Both the position numbers and the translations under genes were made by a program. Source: Butyrivibrio sp. YAB3001 (GTDB lineage: Bacteria; Bacillota; Clostridia; Lachnospirales; Lachnospiraceae). Taken from it: a stretch of DNA of 64,000 nucleotides. The stretch lies in NCBI RefSeq assembly GCF_900112195.1, contig NZ_FOKR01000002.1, forward strand, positions 14,624 to 78,623. The letters run 5' to 3'. The notes under the pieces were generated by a model. It had not been told where the DNA came from. It made no database searches and saw only the letters and a program-made list of their open reading frames with translations. This document shows, piece after piece, positions 1-8,794 of this stretch. Within the stretch, counting starts at the first letter, position 1, and every line of letters starts with the position of its first letter.

Positions 1-255
1 TCCCATGATGTATTGAAGGATTTCCTGGAGCGTGAAAGGAAGGCAGTTACCATGTATAGCTTATATGAATATAATCAGGCAGGGCATATGAAGGTGTTGA
101 AAGAGGAAGCGTACTCTGATGGAGTTATTAATGAAAAACATCGAGTTATAGAATCTATGCTTCGGAAAGGAAGAACGCCGGAGGAGATAGAAGATCTTTG
201 TGGATATTCTATAGATGAGGTTATTGATATTAAGAATAGCATAAAACAGGATTGA
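1..255 (+). CDS. Rpn/PD-(D/E)XK-type nuclease, C-terminal fragment (5' end outside window)
   Basis: The frame is open to the left edge, so only the last 84 residues are visible. They contain the pattern typical of the C-terminal part of Rpn-family recombination-promoting nucleases (PD-(D/E)XK transposase-like): a helix ending in a Tyr-Asn-rich stretch (YEYNQAG), then KEEAYSDG and a short helical tail with a repeated Glu/Ile pattern. The catalytic PD-(D/E)XK core lies upstream and cannot be checked. The internal TTG at 13 is not a convincing start. These proteins occur as multicopy genes in Lachnospiraceae. The family assignment rests on a short tail and is moderate. Confidence 0.55.
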   Translation, partial: SHDVLKDFLERERKAVTMYSLYEYNQAGHMKVLKEEAYSDGVINEKHRVIESMLRKGRTPEEIEDLCGYSIDEVIDIKNSIKQD

Positions 256-327
256 TATCAGTATATTTTCTTATAGAAGAAAAACAGCATCGCTTATAGG
301 CAGATGTTGTGATATTTGATATGTATT

Positions 328-360
328 ATGGCTGCCAAGTTAGAGCAAATTGGCAGCCAT
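328..360. terminator. Hairpin between the converging Rpn gene and trxA
   Basis: Perfect 11-bp inverted repeat (ATGGCTGCCAA / TTGGCAGCCAT) with an 11-nt loop between two converging genes. There is no good T-tract on either side, so it is a likely but non-canonical terminator. Nothing else is visible in 256-368. Confidence 0.5.
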
Positions 361-368
361 AAAATGTC

Positions 369-686
369 TTACAGAACTGAATCTAATTTCTGAGCAAGCT
401 TTTCGATTGGCATTACGCCCATTTCAGTGTCTACAACTTTACCGTTTTTGATGATAAGGAAGCTCGGGATAGACATGATGTTGTATTTAGCGGCAAGGTC
501 TGCTTCTTCATCGGAATTAACCTTTCCAACCTTCACTTTTCCATCATAGATTTCTGCGAGTTTTTCAATTACGGGCATCATCATTTTGCATGGTCCGCAC
601 CAGTCTGCATAGAAATCAACAAGAACAGGAATGTCACTGTTCAATACCTCATTTTCGAAATTATCTTTTGTAAATCTATATTCCAT
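369..686 (-). CDS. trxA: Thioredoxin
   Basis: A 105-residue protein, the normal length for thioredoxin, with the redox motif WCGPC at residues 29-33 and the cis-proline segment (SIPSF) in the second half. It would reduce disulfides of cytosolic proteins using electrons from thioredoxin reductase, which is not in this window. The ATG at 686 has a good ribosome binding site (GGAGG about 8 nt upstream on the minus strand). It is a single-gene unit with its own promoter at 726-754, which is bracketed by a dyad, and a hairpin at 328-360 beyond its end. Confidence 0.95.
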   Translation of the reverse strand: MEYRFTKDNFENEVLNSDIPVLVDFYADWCGPCKMMMPVIEKLAEIYDGKVKVGKVNSDEEADLAAKYNIMSIPSFLIIKNGKVVDTEMGVMPIEKLAQKLDSVL

Positions 687-725
687 AGTATTTGTCCTCC
701 AATCTTAATTTGATTTGTTGAAAAT

Positions 726-754
726 ATAATTGCACACAATATAAAATTTGTCAA
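726..754 (-). promoter_or_regulatory. trxA promoter with flanking dyad
   Basis: On the minus strand a perfect -35 TTGACA (749-754) and a -10 AATTAT (726-731) are separated by 17 nt. An inverted repeat ACACAAT (734-740) / ATTGTGT (762-768) is centred on the -35 box, the position expected of a repressor operator. Promoter call from consensus; the regulator is unknown. Confidence 0.6.
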
Positions 755-802
755 CAACTAAATTGTGTAAAATGCAAATTTTTGTATATCTGCGATTGGT
801 TA

Positions 803-838
803 TAAATAAGAAAACCGCACCGGCATTGACCGGTGCGG
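803..838 (-). terminator. Intrinsic terminator of the flavin reductase gene
   Basis: A 9-bp GC-rich stem (CCGCACCGG / CCGGTGCGG, loop CATTGA) is followed on the minus strand by TTTTCTTATTT, 36 nt after the stop of the gene at 874-2628. Confidence 0.9.
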
Positions 839-873
839 CAGTTTATCTCTAAGTAATGTATTGAATAGCCTCT

Positions 874-2628
874 TTATTTTGAAGCATTTTCTCCGGCGAT
901 TCTACCGAATACTACGATATCAGCAATGGCGTTTCCACCAAGTCTGTTTCCGCCGTGGACGCCACCTGTTACTTCACCGCAAGCGAAAAGACCTGGGATA
1001 GGAGTACCATCTTTTGATATTACCTGAGCTTCGGTATTTATTTTTACGCCGCCCATACAGTGATGGATACCTGGGCCTACATTAACTGCATAATATGGTC
1101 CTTCGGAGAGATCAGTAAGAACACCGATATCTCTGCCAAATTCTTTATCTTCGCCGTTTGCTACGTAGGAAACCCAGTTTGCAACAGTTTCTTCAAATGC
1201 TGCTGTAGCTGCATCGTCAAAGTCCATAGCCTTTGCAAGGTCTTTGAGTGTATCTGCCTTAATAAGATAACCACCCTTATCAAGCTTTTGGATTACAGCA
1301 GAGTTTTCATGCATATATTCGTTTGCTATGAGCCATACATTTCCGCCGGTCTGAGCTATTTCAGCAGCAGAAACAGCATCTCTTGTGCTTGTTTCAGATG
1401 TGAATCTTTTACCTTCTCTGTTTACAAGAATTGCGCCATCGCCTCGAACTGCTTCGCCTACAAGGGTACCATCACTTGGTATTACAGTAGGATGGAGCTG
1501 AATCTGTTCCATATCTACAAAGTCGGCATTGACTTCTGTAAGGAAATCTATAGCATCACCGGTAGCAGTTGGGACGTTAGTTGAAATATAGCCTGCAAGA
1601 TCAGGACGAAGTTCAACGACTTTATCCATGTTTCCGCCAAAACCGCCGGTAGCTACAACAACACCATTTGCATGAATTGTAATATTGTTACCGTCATCGC
1701 CAAGGGCAGTAACGCCTGTTGCCTTGCCATTTTCCATGATGATCTTATTAACTGTTGCGCCAAGGATGACTTCTATTCCAAGCTCATCAAGACGTCCTGA
1801 TAATGCAGTAACCAGATAGTTACCAACTGATGTAACGTTACCTTCTGCATCGACAGGTCTGTGGGTTCTCTTATTGGTCTGTCCGCCGGATCTTCCTATA
1901 GGACCGTTTAAAGGAGCATTTTGTCTATCGAGCCAGTCGATTGCAGAAGCGGAGTTTTCTGCCAGAGTTCGAACAAGGTCTCTGTCATTTAATTCTTTTC
2001 CGCCTTTCATTGTATCTTCAACAAAAGAATCTACAGTATCTTCAATTCCCTGTTCAGCCTGATAATGTGTTTCTGCAGCATTCATGCCGGAACTTGCTAT
2101 ACTTGTATTTCCGCCAAGAATAAAGTTCTTTTCAAGCAAGATGACTTTTTTACCATTTTCAGCAGCAGTGATAGCTGCAGTCATTCCGGCACCGCCGCCG
2201 CCAACTACTACAACATCAGCTGTTTCTTCAACGTCTTCAGCCACAAAGTTTCCTTTATTAGAGCCGTCAGCAACAATTCCTGCCTGAGCAAGAGCCATGT
2301 CAACTGCTTCAAGAAAGCCTCTTGAAGTATAGGTTGCGCCGGAGATGGCATCTATCTTTGTATTCTGGGTTTTCAGGATTTTGGTCTTAAGAACTCGGAT
2401 AGCCTGAATTCCGACAGATGGAGTTTCGTTCTCTGTCTGATAGGTAATGTCGGTGATAGTATCACCTTCGACATATACGGATACGGCAATATTTCCGCCA
2501 AAGCCCTTGGCATTACCTTCGTACATGTGTCCTTCGTGCTGAACAACATATGTGCTTCCCCAGATGCATAAAAGCACCAGTAAAACACACAGAACACAGG
2601 AAATTATTCTTTTCTTCAGATCATTCAT
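874..2628 (-). CDS. Exported FMN-binding flavocytochrome c / fumarate-reductase-like flavoprotein
   Basis: A 584-residue protein with an N-terminal membrane/signal segment (about residues 8-28) and an FMN-binding domain (about 35-120) containing SGATYTSRGF, whose Thr is the expected covalent FMN site. An FAD-binding reductase domain follows (VVVGGGGAGM). The catalytic domain keeps the HPT motif, the STRD arginine, IHHCMGG and the GNRLGGN arginine known from Shewanella Fcc3-type fumarate reductases. The Thr before the EAVRG motif in Fcc3 (from memory) is Gly here, so the substrate may not be fumarate. It would act on the outer face of the membrane as an electron sink for an enoate-type acceptor, taking electrons through FMN rather than haem; no CxxCH is present. 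It is a monocistronic gene with its own terminator. Start ATG follows AAAGGAG. Confidence 0.85.
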   Translation of the reverse strand: MNDLKKRIISCVLCVLLVLLCIWGSTYVVQHEGHMYEGNAKGFGGNIAVSVYVEGDTITDITYQTENETPSVGIQAIRVLKTKILKTQNTKIDAISGATYTSRGFLEAVDMALAQAGIVADGSNKGNFVAEDVEETADVVVVGGGGAGMTAAITAAENGKKVILLEKNFILGGNTSIASSGMNAAETHYQAEQGIEDTVDSFVEDTMKGGKELNDRDLVRTLAENSASAIDWLDRQNAPLNGPIGRSGGQTNKRTHRPVDAEGNVTSVGNYLVTALSGRLDELGIEVILGATVNKIIMENGKATGVTALGDDGNNITIHANGVVVATGGFGGNMDKVVELRPDLAGYISTNVPTATGDAIDFLTEVNADFVDMEQIQLHPTVIPSDGTLVGEAVRGDGAILVNREGKRFTSETSTRDAVSAAEIAQTGGNVWLIANEYMHENSAVIQKLDKGGYLIKADTLKDLAKAMDFDDAATAAFEETVANWVSYVANGEDKEFGRDIGVLTDLSEGPYYAVNVGPGIHHCMGGVKINTEAQVISKDGTPIPGLFACGEVTGGVHGGNRLGGNAIADIVVFGRIAGENASK

Positions 2629-2784
2629 GGATGGCTCCTTTCAACAAGATTGATAGAATATGAAATTGTAAAAAGAATTAATCCTAAAATATACTTTATG
2701 ACGTTTATATTTTAACACAAAAATATCAATACTACATTTTTTGCCATATAATCTAATATTTTTTTAATAAATTAGTCCAAATGA

Positions 2785-2793
2785 TGTTATAAT
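2785..2793 (+). promoter_or_regulatory. Extended -10 promoter upstream of proA
   Basis: TGTTATAAT is an extended -10 element (TGnTATAAT) about 67 nt before the proposed proA start; no good -35 is seen. It would start the proA-aldolase-lysozyme transcript. Confidence 0.5.
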
Positions 2794-2859
2794 CTATGTT
2801 GTTGCGGGCATGGAAGTAGTTGAGGCTGCCTGTGATGAGTGGCAGCATATGGAGGAGCT

Positions 2860-4104
2860 ATGGAACTGATTGAGATTTGCAAAAGAGCTAAAGCAGTTAA
2901 GTACCGGATTCAGAAGTTAAGCACCAAAGATAAGAACAGAGCCTTGATAGCTGCTGCCGACAGTCTTATAGAGAGGTCGCAGGAAATAATTGCTGCTAAT
3001 GACAAGGATTATGCTAATGGGCAGCAAAACGGAATGCATCAGGGGATGCTGGACAGACTCCGTCTTGATGAAAAGAGAATAAATGCCATGGCAGAAGGTC
3101 TCAGGCAGGTTGCAGAACTTGAGGACCCGATAGGACAGGAAATAGAACATTTTGAAAGGCCGAATGGTATTTTTATAAGAAAAGTCAGAGTTCCGTTTGG
3201 CGTTGTGGGAATTATCTATGAATCAAGGCCAAATGTTACTGCTGATGCGTTTGCACTTACTTTTAAATCAGGTAATGCAGTTATTCTAAAAGGTGGCAGT
3301 GATGCAATCTTTAGTAATATTTCAATCACAAATGTGCTACGTGATGCACTTTCTTCTCAGGGCATAGATCCTGATGCAGTTCAGCTTATTGAGGATACGG
3401 ATAGAAGCGTAACTACGAAGTTTATGACCATGAAAGAGTACGTGGATGTGCTTATTCCAAGAGGAAGCGCAAGGCTTATTAGCGCTGTGGTTGAGAATTC
3501 TACAATTCCTGTTATTGAGACGGGAACAGGAAATTGTCATATCTATGTTGACAAGGATGCTGATCTTAACAAGGCTATTCCAATCATAATAAATGCCAAA
3601 ACGCAGAGAATTGGTGTCTGCAATGCGGCTGAGTCGCTGGTTGTACATGAAGATATTAAAGAGAAATTTCTTCCTCTTTTTGCTGATGCTATGAGAAGTC
3701 ATTCGGTCGAGGTTCGTGCCGATGAAGAAGCACGAGAGTTTATTCCGGATGCCAAGGCTGCAGAACCTGAGGATTTTGGAAAAGAATATCTTGATTACAT
3801 AATCTCAGTTAAGACAGTAAAGAGTGTGGATGAGGCTATAGAGCATATCAATATATACAATACAGGTCACTCTGAGTCTATTATTACTGAGAATAAAGAG
3901 GCTGCGGACAAGTTCCTGGCAGGTGTTGACGCTGCATGTGTTTATGTAAACGCATCTACAAGGTTCACAGATGGCTTCGAATTTGGGTTTGGCGCGGAGA
4001 TAGGTATCAGTACTCAGAAGCTTCACGCAAGAGGTCCGATGGGACTTAGAGAGCTTACTTCTTATAAATATGTCATTGAGGGCAACGGACAGATAAGAAG
4101 CTAA
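2860..4104 (+). CDS. proA: Gamma-glutamyl phosphate reductase
   Basis: An NADPH-dependent aldehyde-dehydrogenase-fold enzyme that converts glutamyl-5-phosphate to glutamate semialdehyde in proline synthesis. The ATG at 2860 gives 414 residues and follows GGAGGAG; an in-frame GTG at 2839 lacks a ribosome binding site. The catalytic Cys lies in the segment [10 protein letters not shown], and the family segments [16 protein letters not shown] and [11 protein letters not shown] are all present, as is [13 protein letters not shown] near the C-terminus. proB is not in the window. It is followed after 43 nt by the aldolase gene with no terminator between them. Confidence 0.95.
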   Translation: MELIEICKRAKAVKYRIQKLSTKDKNRALIAAADSLIERSQEIIAANDKDYANGQQNGMHQGMLDRLRLDEKRINAMAEGLRQVAELEDPIGQEIEHFERPNGIFIRKVRVPFGVVGIIYESRPNVTADAFALTFKSGNAVILKGGSDAIFSNISITNVLRDALSSQGIDPDAVQLIEDTDRSVTTKFMTMKEYVDVLIPRGSARLISAVVENSTIPVIETGTGNCHIYVDKDADLNKAIPIIINAKTQRIGVCNAAESLVVHEDIKEKFLPLFADAMRSHSVEVRADEEAREFIPDAKAAEPEDFGKEYLDYIISVKTVKSVDEAIEHINIYNTGHSESIITENKEAADKFLAGVDAACVYVNASTRFTDGFEFGFGAEIGISTQKLHARGPMGLRELTSYKYVIEGNGQIRS

Positions 4105-4147
4105 GCTATACAAATATAAAATAATACAAAGGTTTTTGGATACTACA

Positions 4148-5248
4148 ATGATAACAGATGAGAAGGAACTTCTTTTGGCAAAAAAGAAGATAATAGAGGT
4201 ATCAAGAGTTTTACAGGACGTGGGTCTTCTTGTCAGAACATGGGGGAATCTCAGCCAGAGAATTGATGAGAATTATTTTTTGATAACGCCAAGTGGCATT
4301 AAGTATGAAGACCTTACACCTGAAATGATAGTAAAGGTAAATATCAATGATCTGTCATATGAGGGTGATATTGTGCCTTCAAGTGAGAAGGCAGTTCACG
4401 CTGAGTGTTATAGGATTCGCAAAGATGCTGATTTTATAGTGCATACTCATCAGGTTTATGCTTCCTGTGCTGGAACTCTTGGACTTAAGAAAATTCATAC
4501 ATATTTTGATGATGAGGATATTGTCATTCCGGTGGCTGCTTATGCGCTTCCGGGAACAGCAAAGCTTGCTGAAAATGTAGGACTTGCACTTACCAAATTT
4601 CCGGATTCAAATGGAATAATCATGGCAAATCATGGAACTGTCTGCATGGGAGAAAGTGCCAAGGCGGCAGTTTTTGAAGCTGAGAAAATGGAAGTTGCGT
4701 GTCATAACTTCTTGGCCGATGTATGCAAAACAGATATGAATCATGGTGTTGAGGAAGGGTTCAGCAGCCATCTTGAAAACGGTGAGATTGTTTATGATAT
4801 TCCCGATACTCCTGCCAGGGTAAAAGAAATACATAGAGAGATTTACAGAAGAAGACCTGATGTAAGATATATAATCCATAATAAATCTGAAGCGGTCATG
4901 ACTGTTTCGAGGCGTGCAAGCCACATGAGACCACTGCTTGATGATTTTGCGCAGCTTATTGGATACAGTGTCAAGATTCCAAGCAATGAGCATGGCAAGG
5001 ATGGCCTTAGTTTTCATAATATCAAGAAAAATGTTAATGCAGTATTTTCCTTAAATGACGGGGCATATTGTGTGGGGAGTACATATGATGATGCTATGGC
5101 TGTTGCCATAGTGCTTGATAAGGGATGTATTGCTTATATTTCTGTAATGCGAAATGGAGAAGGACATTATCTTTCACTTTGGGAGAGCATTAAAATGAAC
5201 AGGCATTATAGGAAGTCCTATTCTAAGCTTGCAGATTTAAAAAGGTAG
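4148..5248 (+). CDS. Tandem class II aldolase/adducin-family protein
   Basis: A 366-residue protein with two class II aldolase domains. The first (about 10-200) keeps the metal-site residues: Glu in SSEKAVHAE, the HTH pair in VHTHQVY, and the third His in ANHGTVCMG. The second (about 220-350) has IHNKSEAV where HTH is expected and no later NHG, so it probably binds no metal. Relatives cleave or epimerise sugar phosphates (fuculose-1-P, ribulose-5-P), but the substrate cannot be predicted. ATG 4148 is preferred over TTG 4136, although both have weak ribosome binding sites. Likely co-transcribed with proA and the GH25 gene, which begins 6 nt downstream. Confidence 0.8.
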   Translation: MITDEKELLLAKKKIIEVSRVLQDVGLLVRTWGNLSQRIDENYFLITPSGIKYEDLTPEMIVKVNINDLSYEGDIVPSSEKAVHAECYRIRKDADFIVHTHQVYASCAGTLGLKKIHTYFDDEDIVIPVAAYALPGTAKLAENVGLALTKFPDSNGIIMANHGTVCMGESAKAAVFEAEKMEVACHNFLADVCKTDMNHGVEEGFSSHLENGEIVYDIPDTPARVKEIHREIYRRRPDVRYIIHNKSEAVMTVSRRASHMRPLLDDFAQLIGYSVKIPSNEHGKDGLSFHNIKKNVNAVFSLNDGAYCVGSTYDDAMAVAIVLDKGCIAYISVMRNGEGHYLSLWESIKMNRHYRKSYSKLADLKR

Positions 5249-5254
5249 TTTGAA

Positions 5255-6709
5255 ATGAAAAAAGTTTTGTTAGGTTTATTAGCTGTAATTGTTGCCCTAC
5301 TGGTTATAATTCCGGTAGGGTTTTTGTTTAAAAATGCTAATCAGGATGATGAAGCTGATCAAAAAGCTGAGGCGCAGGAAAGCTCGATTTTTGAGACAGT
5401 ATCAAGTCTTGATGCATTAAATATGGGAATCATCGATGGAGATGATCTGCGTGAGGAACACGGAATAACAGAAGAAACTTCATCTGCTGAAACTGCACAG
5501 AATGTTCAGATGGAAGATGTTTCTGTAAAGGTTGCGCTTAGGTCTATTCAAAATGATCTTAAGGTTAAGATAACAAACAGTAGTACTGAAAAGCTTATTG
5601 CGAGTGTGAATTTTGAAGTTACTATTACAGGTAATGGTAAAACAGTTAATTATAGCGACTTAGATATGGACGGAATTATATATATTCCCTACATAGAAGC
5701 CGGGGATTATACGGTTTTCTTATCTGATGTTTCTTCCGGAAACAAGAATTACCACTCGTTGTCTTCAGCTACAATTACAGTTTCTGATGCAATTGAATAT
5801 GCCAAGGTTGATGTGACGGATGAAATCAAGGATGAATCGCAGATAAATGTAGCGCAGGAAGATACAAAGGTACAGGATGTTGATGAAACAACAGATATGT
5901 CAGCTATAACTGAAACGCCTTCAGAACCAGAAGAGAAAAAAGAAGAAATATTTGATGAGCTGACTGATGAGGATGAGCTTCTTCTTGCTGAGATAGAAGC
6001 TGAGTCTGCCGCAGAAGAAGCATCAAAAAAAGCAGCTACAGCAGGGGCAAGCACAGGCACTGTGACTGCGCCGACTCCAGCAGAAACTGTTTCAAATGCG
6101 CAATATGCTGAAGCTCATTCAGGACAAAAGGGAATCGATGTATCCAAACACAATGGAAATATTGACTGGGCAGCTGTTAAGAACTCAGGTATAAATTATG
6201 CGATTATCAGATGTGGATATAGAGGTTCAAGTTCAGGGGCACTTGTAATTGATCCACTGTATTATGCAAACATGAGTGGAGCGCAGAGTGCAGGAATCAG
6301 TACGGGAGTTTATTTCTTTTCACAGGCTGTAAACGAAGTGGAGGCTGTCGAAGAAGCATCTATGGTGCTTCAGCTTATTTCCGGCTACAGTCTTCAGATG
6401 CCGGTATATCTTGACGTTGAAAAGAGTAATGGACGCGGAGATGCTCTTAGTAAGGAAGAGCGAAGCAGTGTATGCAATGCATTTTTAACTACTATCAGAA
6501 ATGCCGGATATACAGCAGGTATTTATTCAAATAAGCTTTGGTTTGAAGGGAAGATAAATACAGCAGCATTTACCGATTACAAGATCTGGCTTGCTCAATA
6601 TCAGGATATTCCAACCTATACTGCTACAAGATATGATATGTGGCAGTACACTTCCAAGGGAAGCGTTGCAGGTATTAGCGGTCATGTTGATATGAATGTC
6701 TTGAAATAA
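5255..6709 (+). CDS. Membrane-anchored GH25 lysozyme-type muramidase
   Basis: A 484-residue protein with an N-terminal transmembrane anchor (about residues 3-25), then an acidic, Ser/Thr-rich region with an Ig-like stretch (about 85-185), an EEKKEE-rich linker, and a C-terminal GH25 domain from about residue 290. The domain shows D295 in GIDVSKHNG and the D387-x-E389 pair in YLDVEKS, the expected catalytic acids of GH25 lysozymes that cut the MurNAc-GlcNAc bond. It should sit outside the cell, tethered to the membrane, and remodel peptidoglycan. It begins 6 nt after the aldolase stop and ends at a strong terminator. Confidence 0.88.
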   Translation: MKKVLLGLLAVIVALLVIIPVGFLFKNANQDDEADQKAEAQESSIFETVSSLDALNMGIIDGDDLREEHGITEETSSAETAQNVQMEDVSVKVALRSIQNDLKVKITNSSTEKLIASVNFEVTITGNGKTVNYSDLDMDGIIYIPYIEAGDYTVFLSDVSSGNKNYHSLSSATITVSDAIEYAKVDVTDEIKDESQINVAQEDTKVQDVDETTDMSAITETPSEPEEKKEEIFDELTDEDELLLAEIEAESAAEEASKKAATAGASTGTVTAPTPAETVSNAQYAEAHSGQKGIDVSKHNGNIDWAAVKNSGINYAIIRCGYRGSSSGALVIDPLYYANMSGAQSAGISTGVYFFSQAVNEVEAVEEASMVLQLISGYSLQMPVYLDVEKSNGRGDALSKEERSSVCNAFLTTIRNAGYTAGIYSNKLWFEGKINTAAFTDYKIWLAQYQDIPTYTATRYDMWQYTSKGSVAGISGHVDMNVLK

Positions 6710-6770
6710 AAAATGAAGATGACAGAGATGAACAACTCCCTATCAACTGCAATTATATGGCAATAAAAAG

Positions 6771-6815
6771 GACAGTTATAGATTTTTGAAATATCAATAT
6801 CTATAACTGTCTTTT
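6771..6815. terminator. Bidirectional terminator between the GH25 gene and potD
   Basis: A 13-bp perfect stem (GACAGTTATAGAT / ATCTATAACTGTC) is followed by TTTTCTT on the plus strand and preceded by AAAAAG, which gives a T-run for minus-strand transcripts as well. Confidence 0.92.
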
Positions 6816-6936
6816 CTTATGATAAAAATATAACTAATGTGTTGTCTAAAACATATTTTGATCAATTTATTTGTAATTTCAATTTATGTTACGTCTTAAA
6901 TTCTTTATAACGTCAGTGGATATTTAATTTATAAAA

Positions 6937-8001
6937 TCAGTAATCTGCGGATTTAACTTCCATCCAGGCGTTGTTATATAATCTGTCTGTTTCAGTGCCA
7001 AGATATTTATAAGCTTCAGTATTCATGGTCGACAGATCAGGAAATGCAACTTTTGAATTTTTGATATCCTCATCTTCGATATTTTCTTTTGCTACATCAT
7101 TTGGTGTTGAATAGGTGATATATTCAAAGTTTTTAAGAGCGATATCGCCTCGGCACATGAAATCAATCCACTTTTCAGCATTTTCAACATTTTTAGAGCC
7201 CTTTGTGATAGCCCAGGAATCAATCCAAACGTTGGTGCCTTCTTTGGGAACTATGTACTCAAGGTCAGGATTTTCTCTGGCTGTATAGATGGCTTCACCT
7301 GAATAAATGACGCCAAGAGCAGCTTCACCGCCAATCATTTTGTCTCTGACCTGGTCAACTACATAGGCCTGCACAAGAGGCTTTTGCTTTATTAGATCTT
7401 GTGTTGCAATCTCTATTTCATCAGGATTAGTAGAGTTTAATGAATAGCCATTTTTTAGTAGTGCAACCATCATTGAATCTCTGACAGAATCCTGCATGAG
7501 AATCTGATCTTTATATTTTTCATCCCAAAGGATATCCCAACTGTCTACAGGCTCATTTATCATGGTTTTGTTGTAAAGAATTCCTACAGTTCCCCAACAA
7601 TAGGGTACTGAGTATTTATTACCTGGATCGAAATCACTTGCCTGAATGTAGTACTGTTCACCAATGTTTTTCGAATTTGGAATATGGCTCTTATCTAATT
7701 CCTGTAGCATATCATTTTCGATGAGCTTCTGAACCATATAGTCGGATGGGCACACTACATCATAGGCTGATGTATCCTGAGCGAGCTTGGCAAACATAAT
7801 CTCATTTGTCTCGAACATATCGTAAATTACATCAATTCCGGTTTCTTCCTCAAATTGAGTGATCACATCTTCATCAATGTACTCGCCCCAGTTATAAACA
7901 TAGAGCTTTCCGTTGCTGCTTTTATCTTCACTGCCACATGCGCAAAGAGAAGCAGCAATTATTGTACATGTCAGAATAGTAGACAATAATTTCTTTTTCA
8001 T
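6937..8001 (-). CDS. potD: Spermidine/putrescine ABC transporter substrate-binding lipoprotein
   Basis: A 354-residue periplasmic-binding-type protein. The N-terminus is a lipoprotein signal with a Cys in the ASLCACG lipobox, so it is anchored outside the membrane. The core begins with LYVYNWGEYIDEDVI, characteristic of PotD/PotF, followed by FEEETGIDVIYD. The ATG at 8001 is preferred to the one at 8013 because GGAGA lies between them at proper spacing for the inner one. It is last in potABCD and delivers polyamine to PotBC. Family recognition is strong; which polyamine is bound is not shown. Confidence 0.93.
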   Translation of the reverse strand: MKKKLLSTILTCTIIAASLCACGSEDKSSNGKLYVYNWGEYIDEDVITQFEEETGIDVIYDMFETNEIMFAKLAQDTSAYDVVCPSDYMVQKLIENDMLQELDKSHIPNSKNIGEQYYIQASDFDPGNKYSVPYCWGTVGILYNKTMINEPVDSWDILWDEKYKDQILMQDSVRDSMMVALLKNGYSLNSTNPDEIEIATQDLIKQKPLVQAYVVDQVRDKMIGGEAALGVIYSGEAIYTARENPDLEYIVPKEGTNVWIDSWAITKGSKNVENAEKWIDFMCRGDIALKNFEYITYSTPNDVAKENIEDEDIKNSKVAFPDLSTMNTEAYKYLGTETDRLYNNAWMEVKSADY

Positions 8002-8017
8002 TTTATTCTCCATAGTT

Positions 8018-8794
8018 TTAATTGTCTTTTGCTTTGCTCATAGGAGCTCTGTAGGATATAAACAAAAGAGCAAGGACAACAATAAAAATAATCGCTGAAA
8101 GAGCGTAAATCTCAGGCTGAATGCCTCTTTTTACCTCATTGTATATGAGTGTTGAAAGTGTCTCAAATCCGGATCCTTTGGTGAAGTAAGTAATTATGAA
8201 ATCATCAAGAGACATGGTAAAAGCCATAAGTGCTCCGGAAACAATGCCTGGCACAATGTCTGGCAAAATAGTCTTAAAAAATGCATAGGATCTTGATGCG
8301 CCTAGGTCAAGGGCTGCTTCGTAGACATAGAAGTTTATATTTTTGACACGAGGCATTACGCTTAACATTACAAACGGAATATTGAATGTAATATGCGCAA
8401 GGAGGATTGTGCCAAAACCACTTCCGATATGCAAAAACCTAAATAACAACATCAGAGAAATACCTGTTACAATATCCGCATTTATCATTGGGATATTTGT
8501 AATTCCCATGAGAATTGATCTGACCTTTGCAGAAAGACCGATCATTGCTATGCATGTAAAAGTTCCGATGATGGTTGCGAAGATTGTAGAGAGTATTGCT
8601 ATTGCTAAAGTGTTGAAAAGAGCGCTTGCAACAGCTTCATCGGATAAAAGCTGGGTGTACCATTTTAAAGTAAATCCGCCCCATTTGGCACGGGATTTAC
8701 TTGAGTTAAAAGAAAGGACTATAAGCGTAAAAATCGGCGCATACATGAAAATCAGGATTATAGCCAGGTAGATTCTTTCGAGGATTTTTTTCAC
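8018..8794 (-). CDS. potC: Spermidine/putrescine ABC transporter permease
   Basis: A 258-residue integral membrane protein with about six hydrophobic segments and the permease EAA-type loop (YEAALDLGASRSYAFFKTILPDI) that docks to PotA. Its GTG start overlaps the potB stop by 4 nt (GTGA) and follows GGAGG on the minus strand, indicating translational coupling. With PotB it forms the transmembrane channel for polyamine import. Confidence 0.93.
   Translation of the reverse strand: MKKILERIYLAIILIFMYAPIFTLIVLSFNSSKSRAKWGGFTLKWYTQLLSDEAVASALFNTLAIAILSTIFATIIGTFTCIAMIGLSAKVRSILMGITNIPMINADIVTGISLMLLFRFLHIGSGFGTILLAHITFNIPFVMLSVMPRVKNINFYVYEAALDLGASRSYAFFKTILPDIVPGIVSGALMAFTMSLDDFIITYFTKGSGFETLSTLIYNEVKRGIQPEIYALSAIIFIVVLALLFISYRAPMSKAKDN

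Noticed and set aside
1060-1584. 174-residue plus-strand frame opposite the flavin reductase
   Set aside because: Shadow of a well-supported gene; Cys/Phe/Ile-rich with no ribosome binding site or domain.
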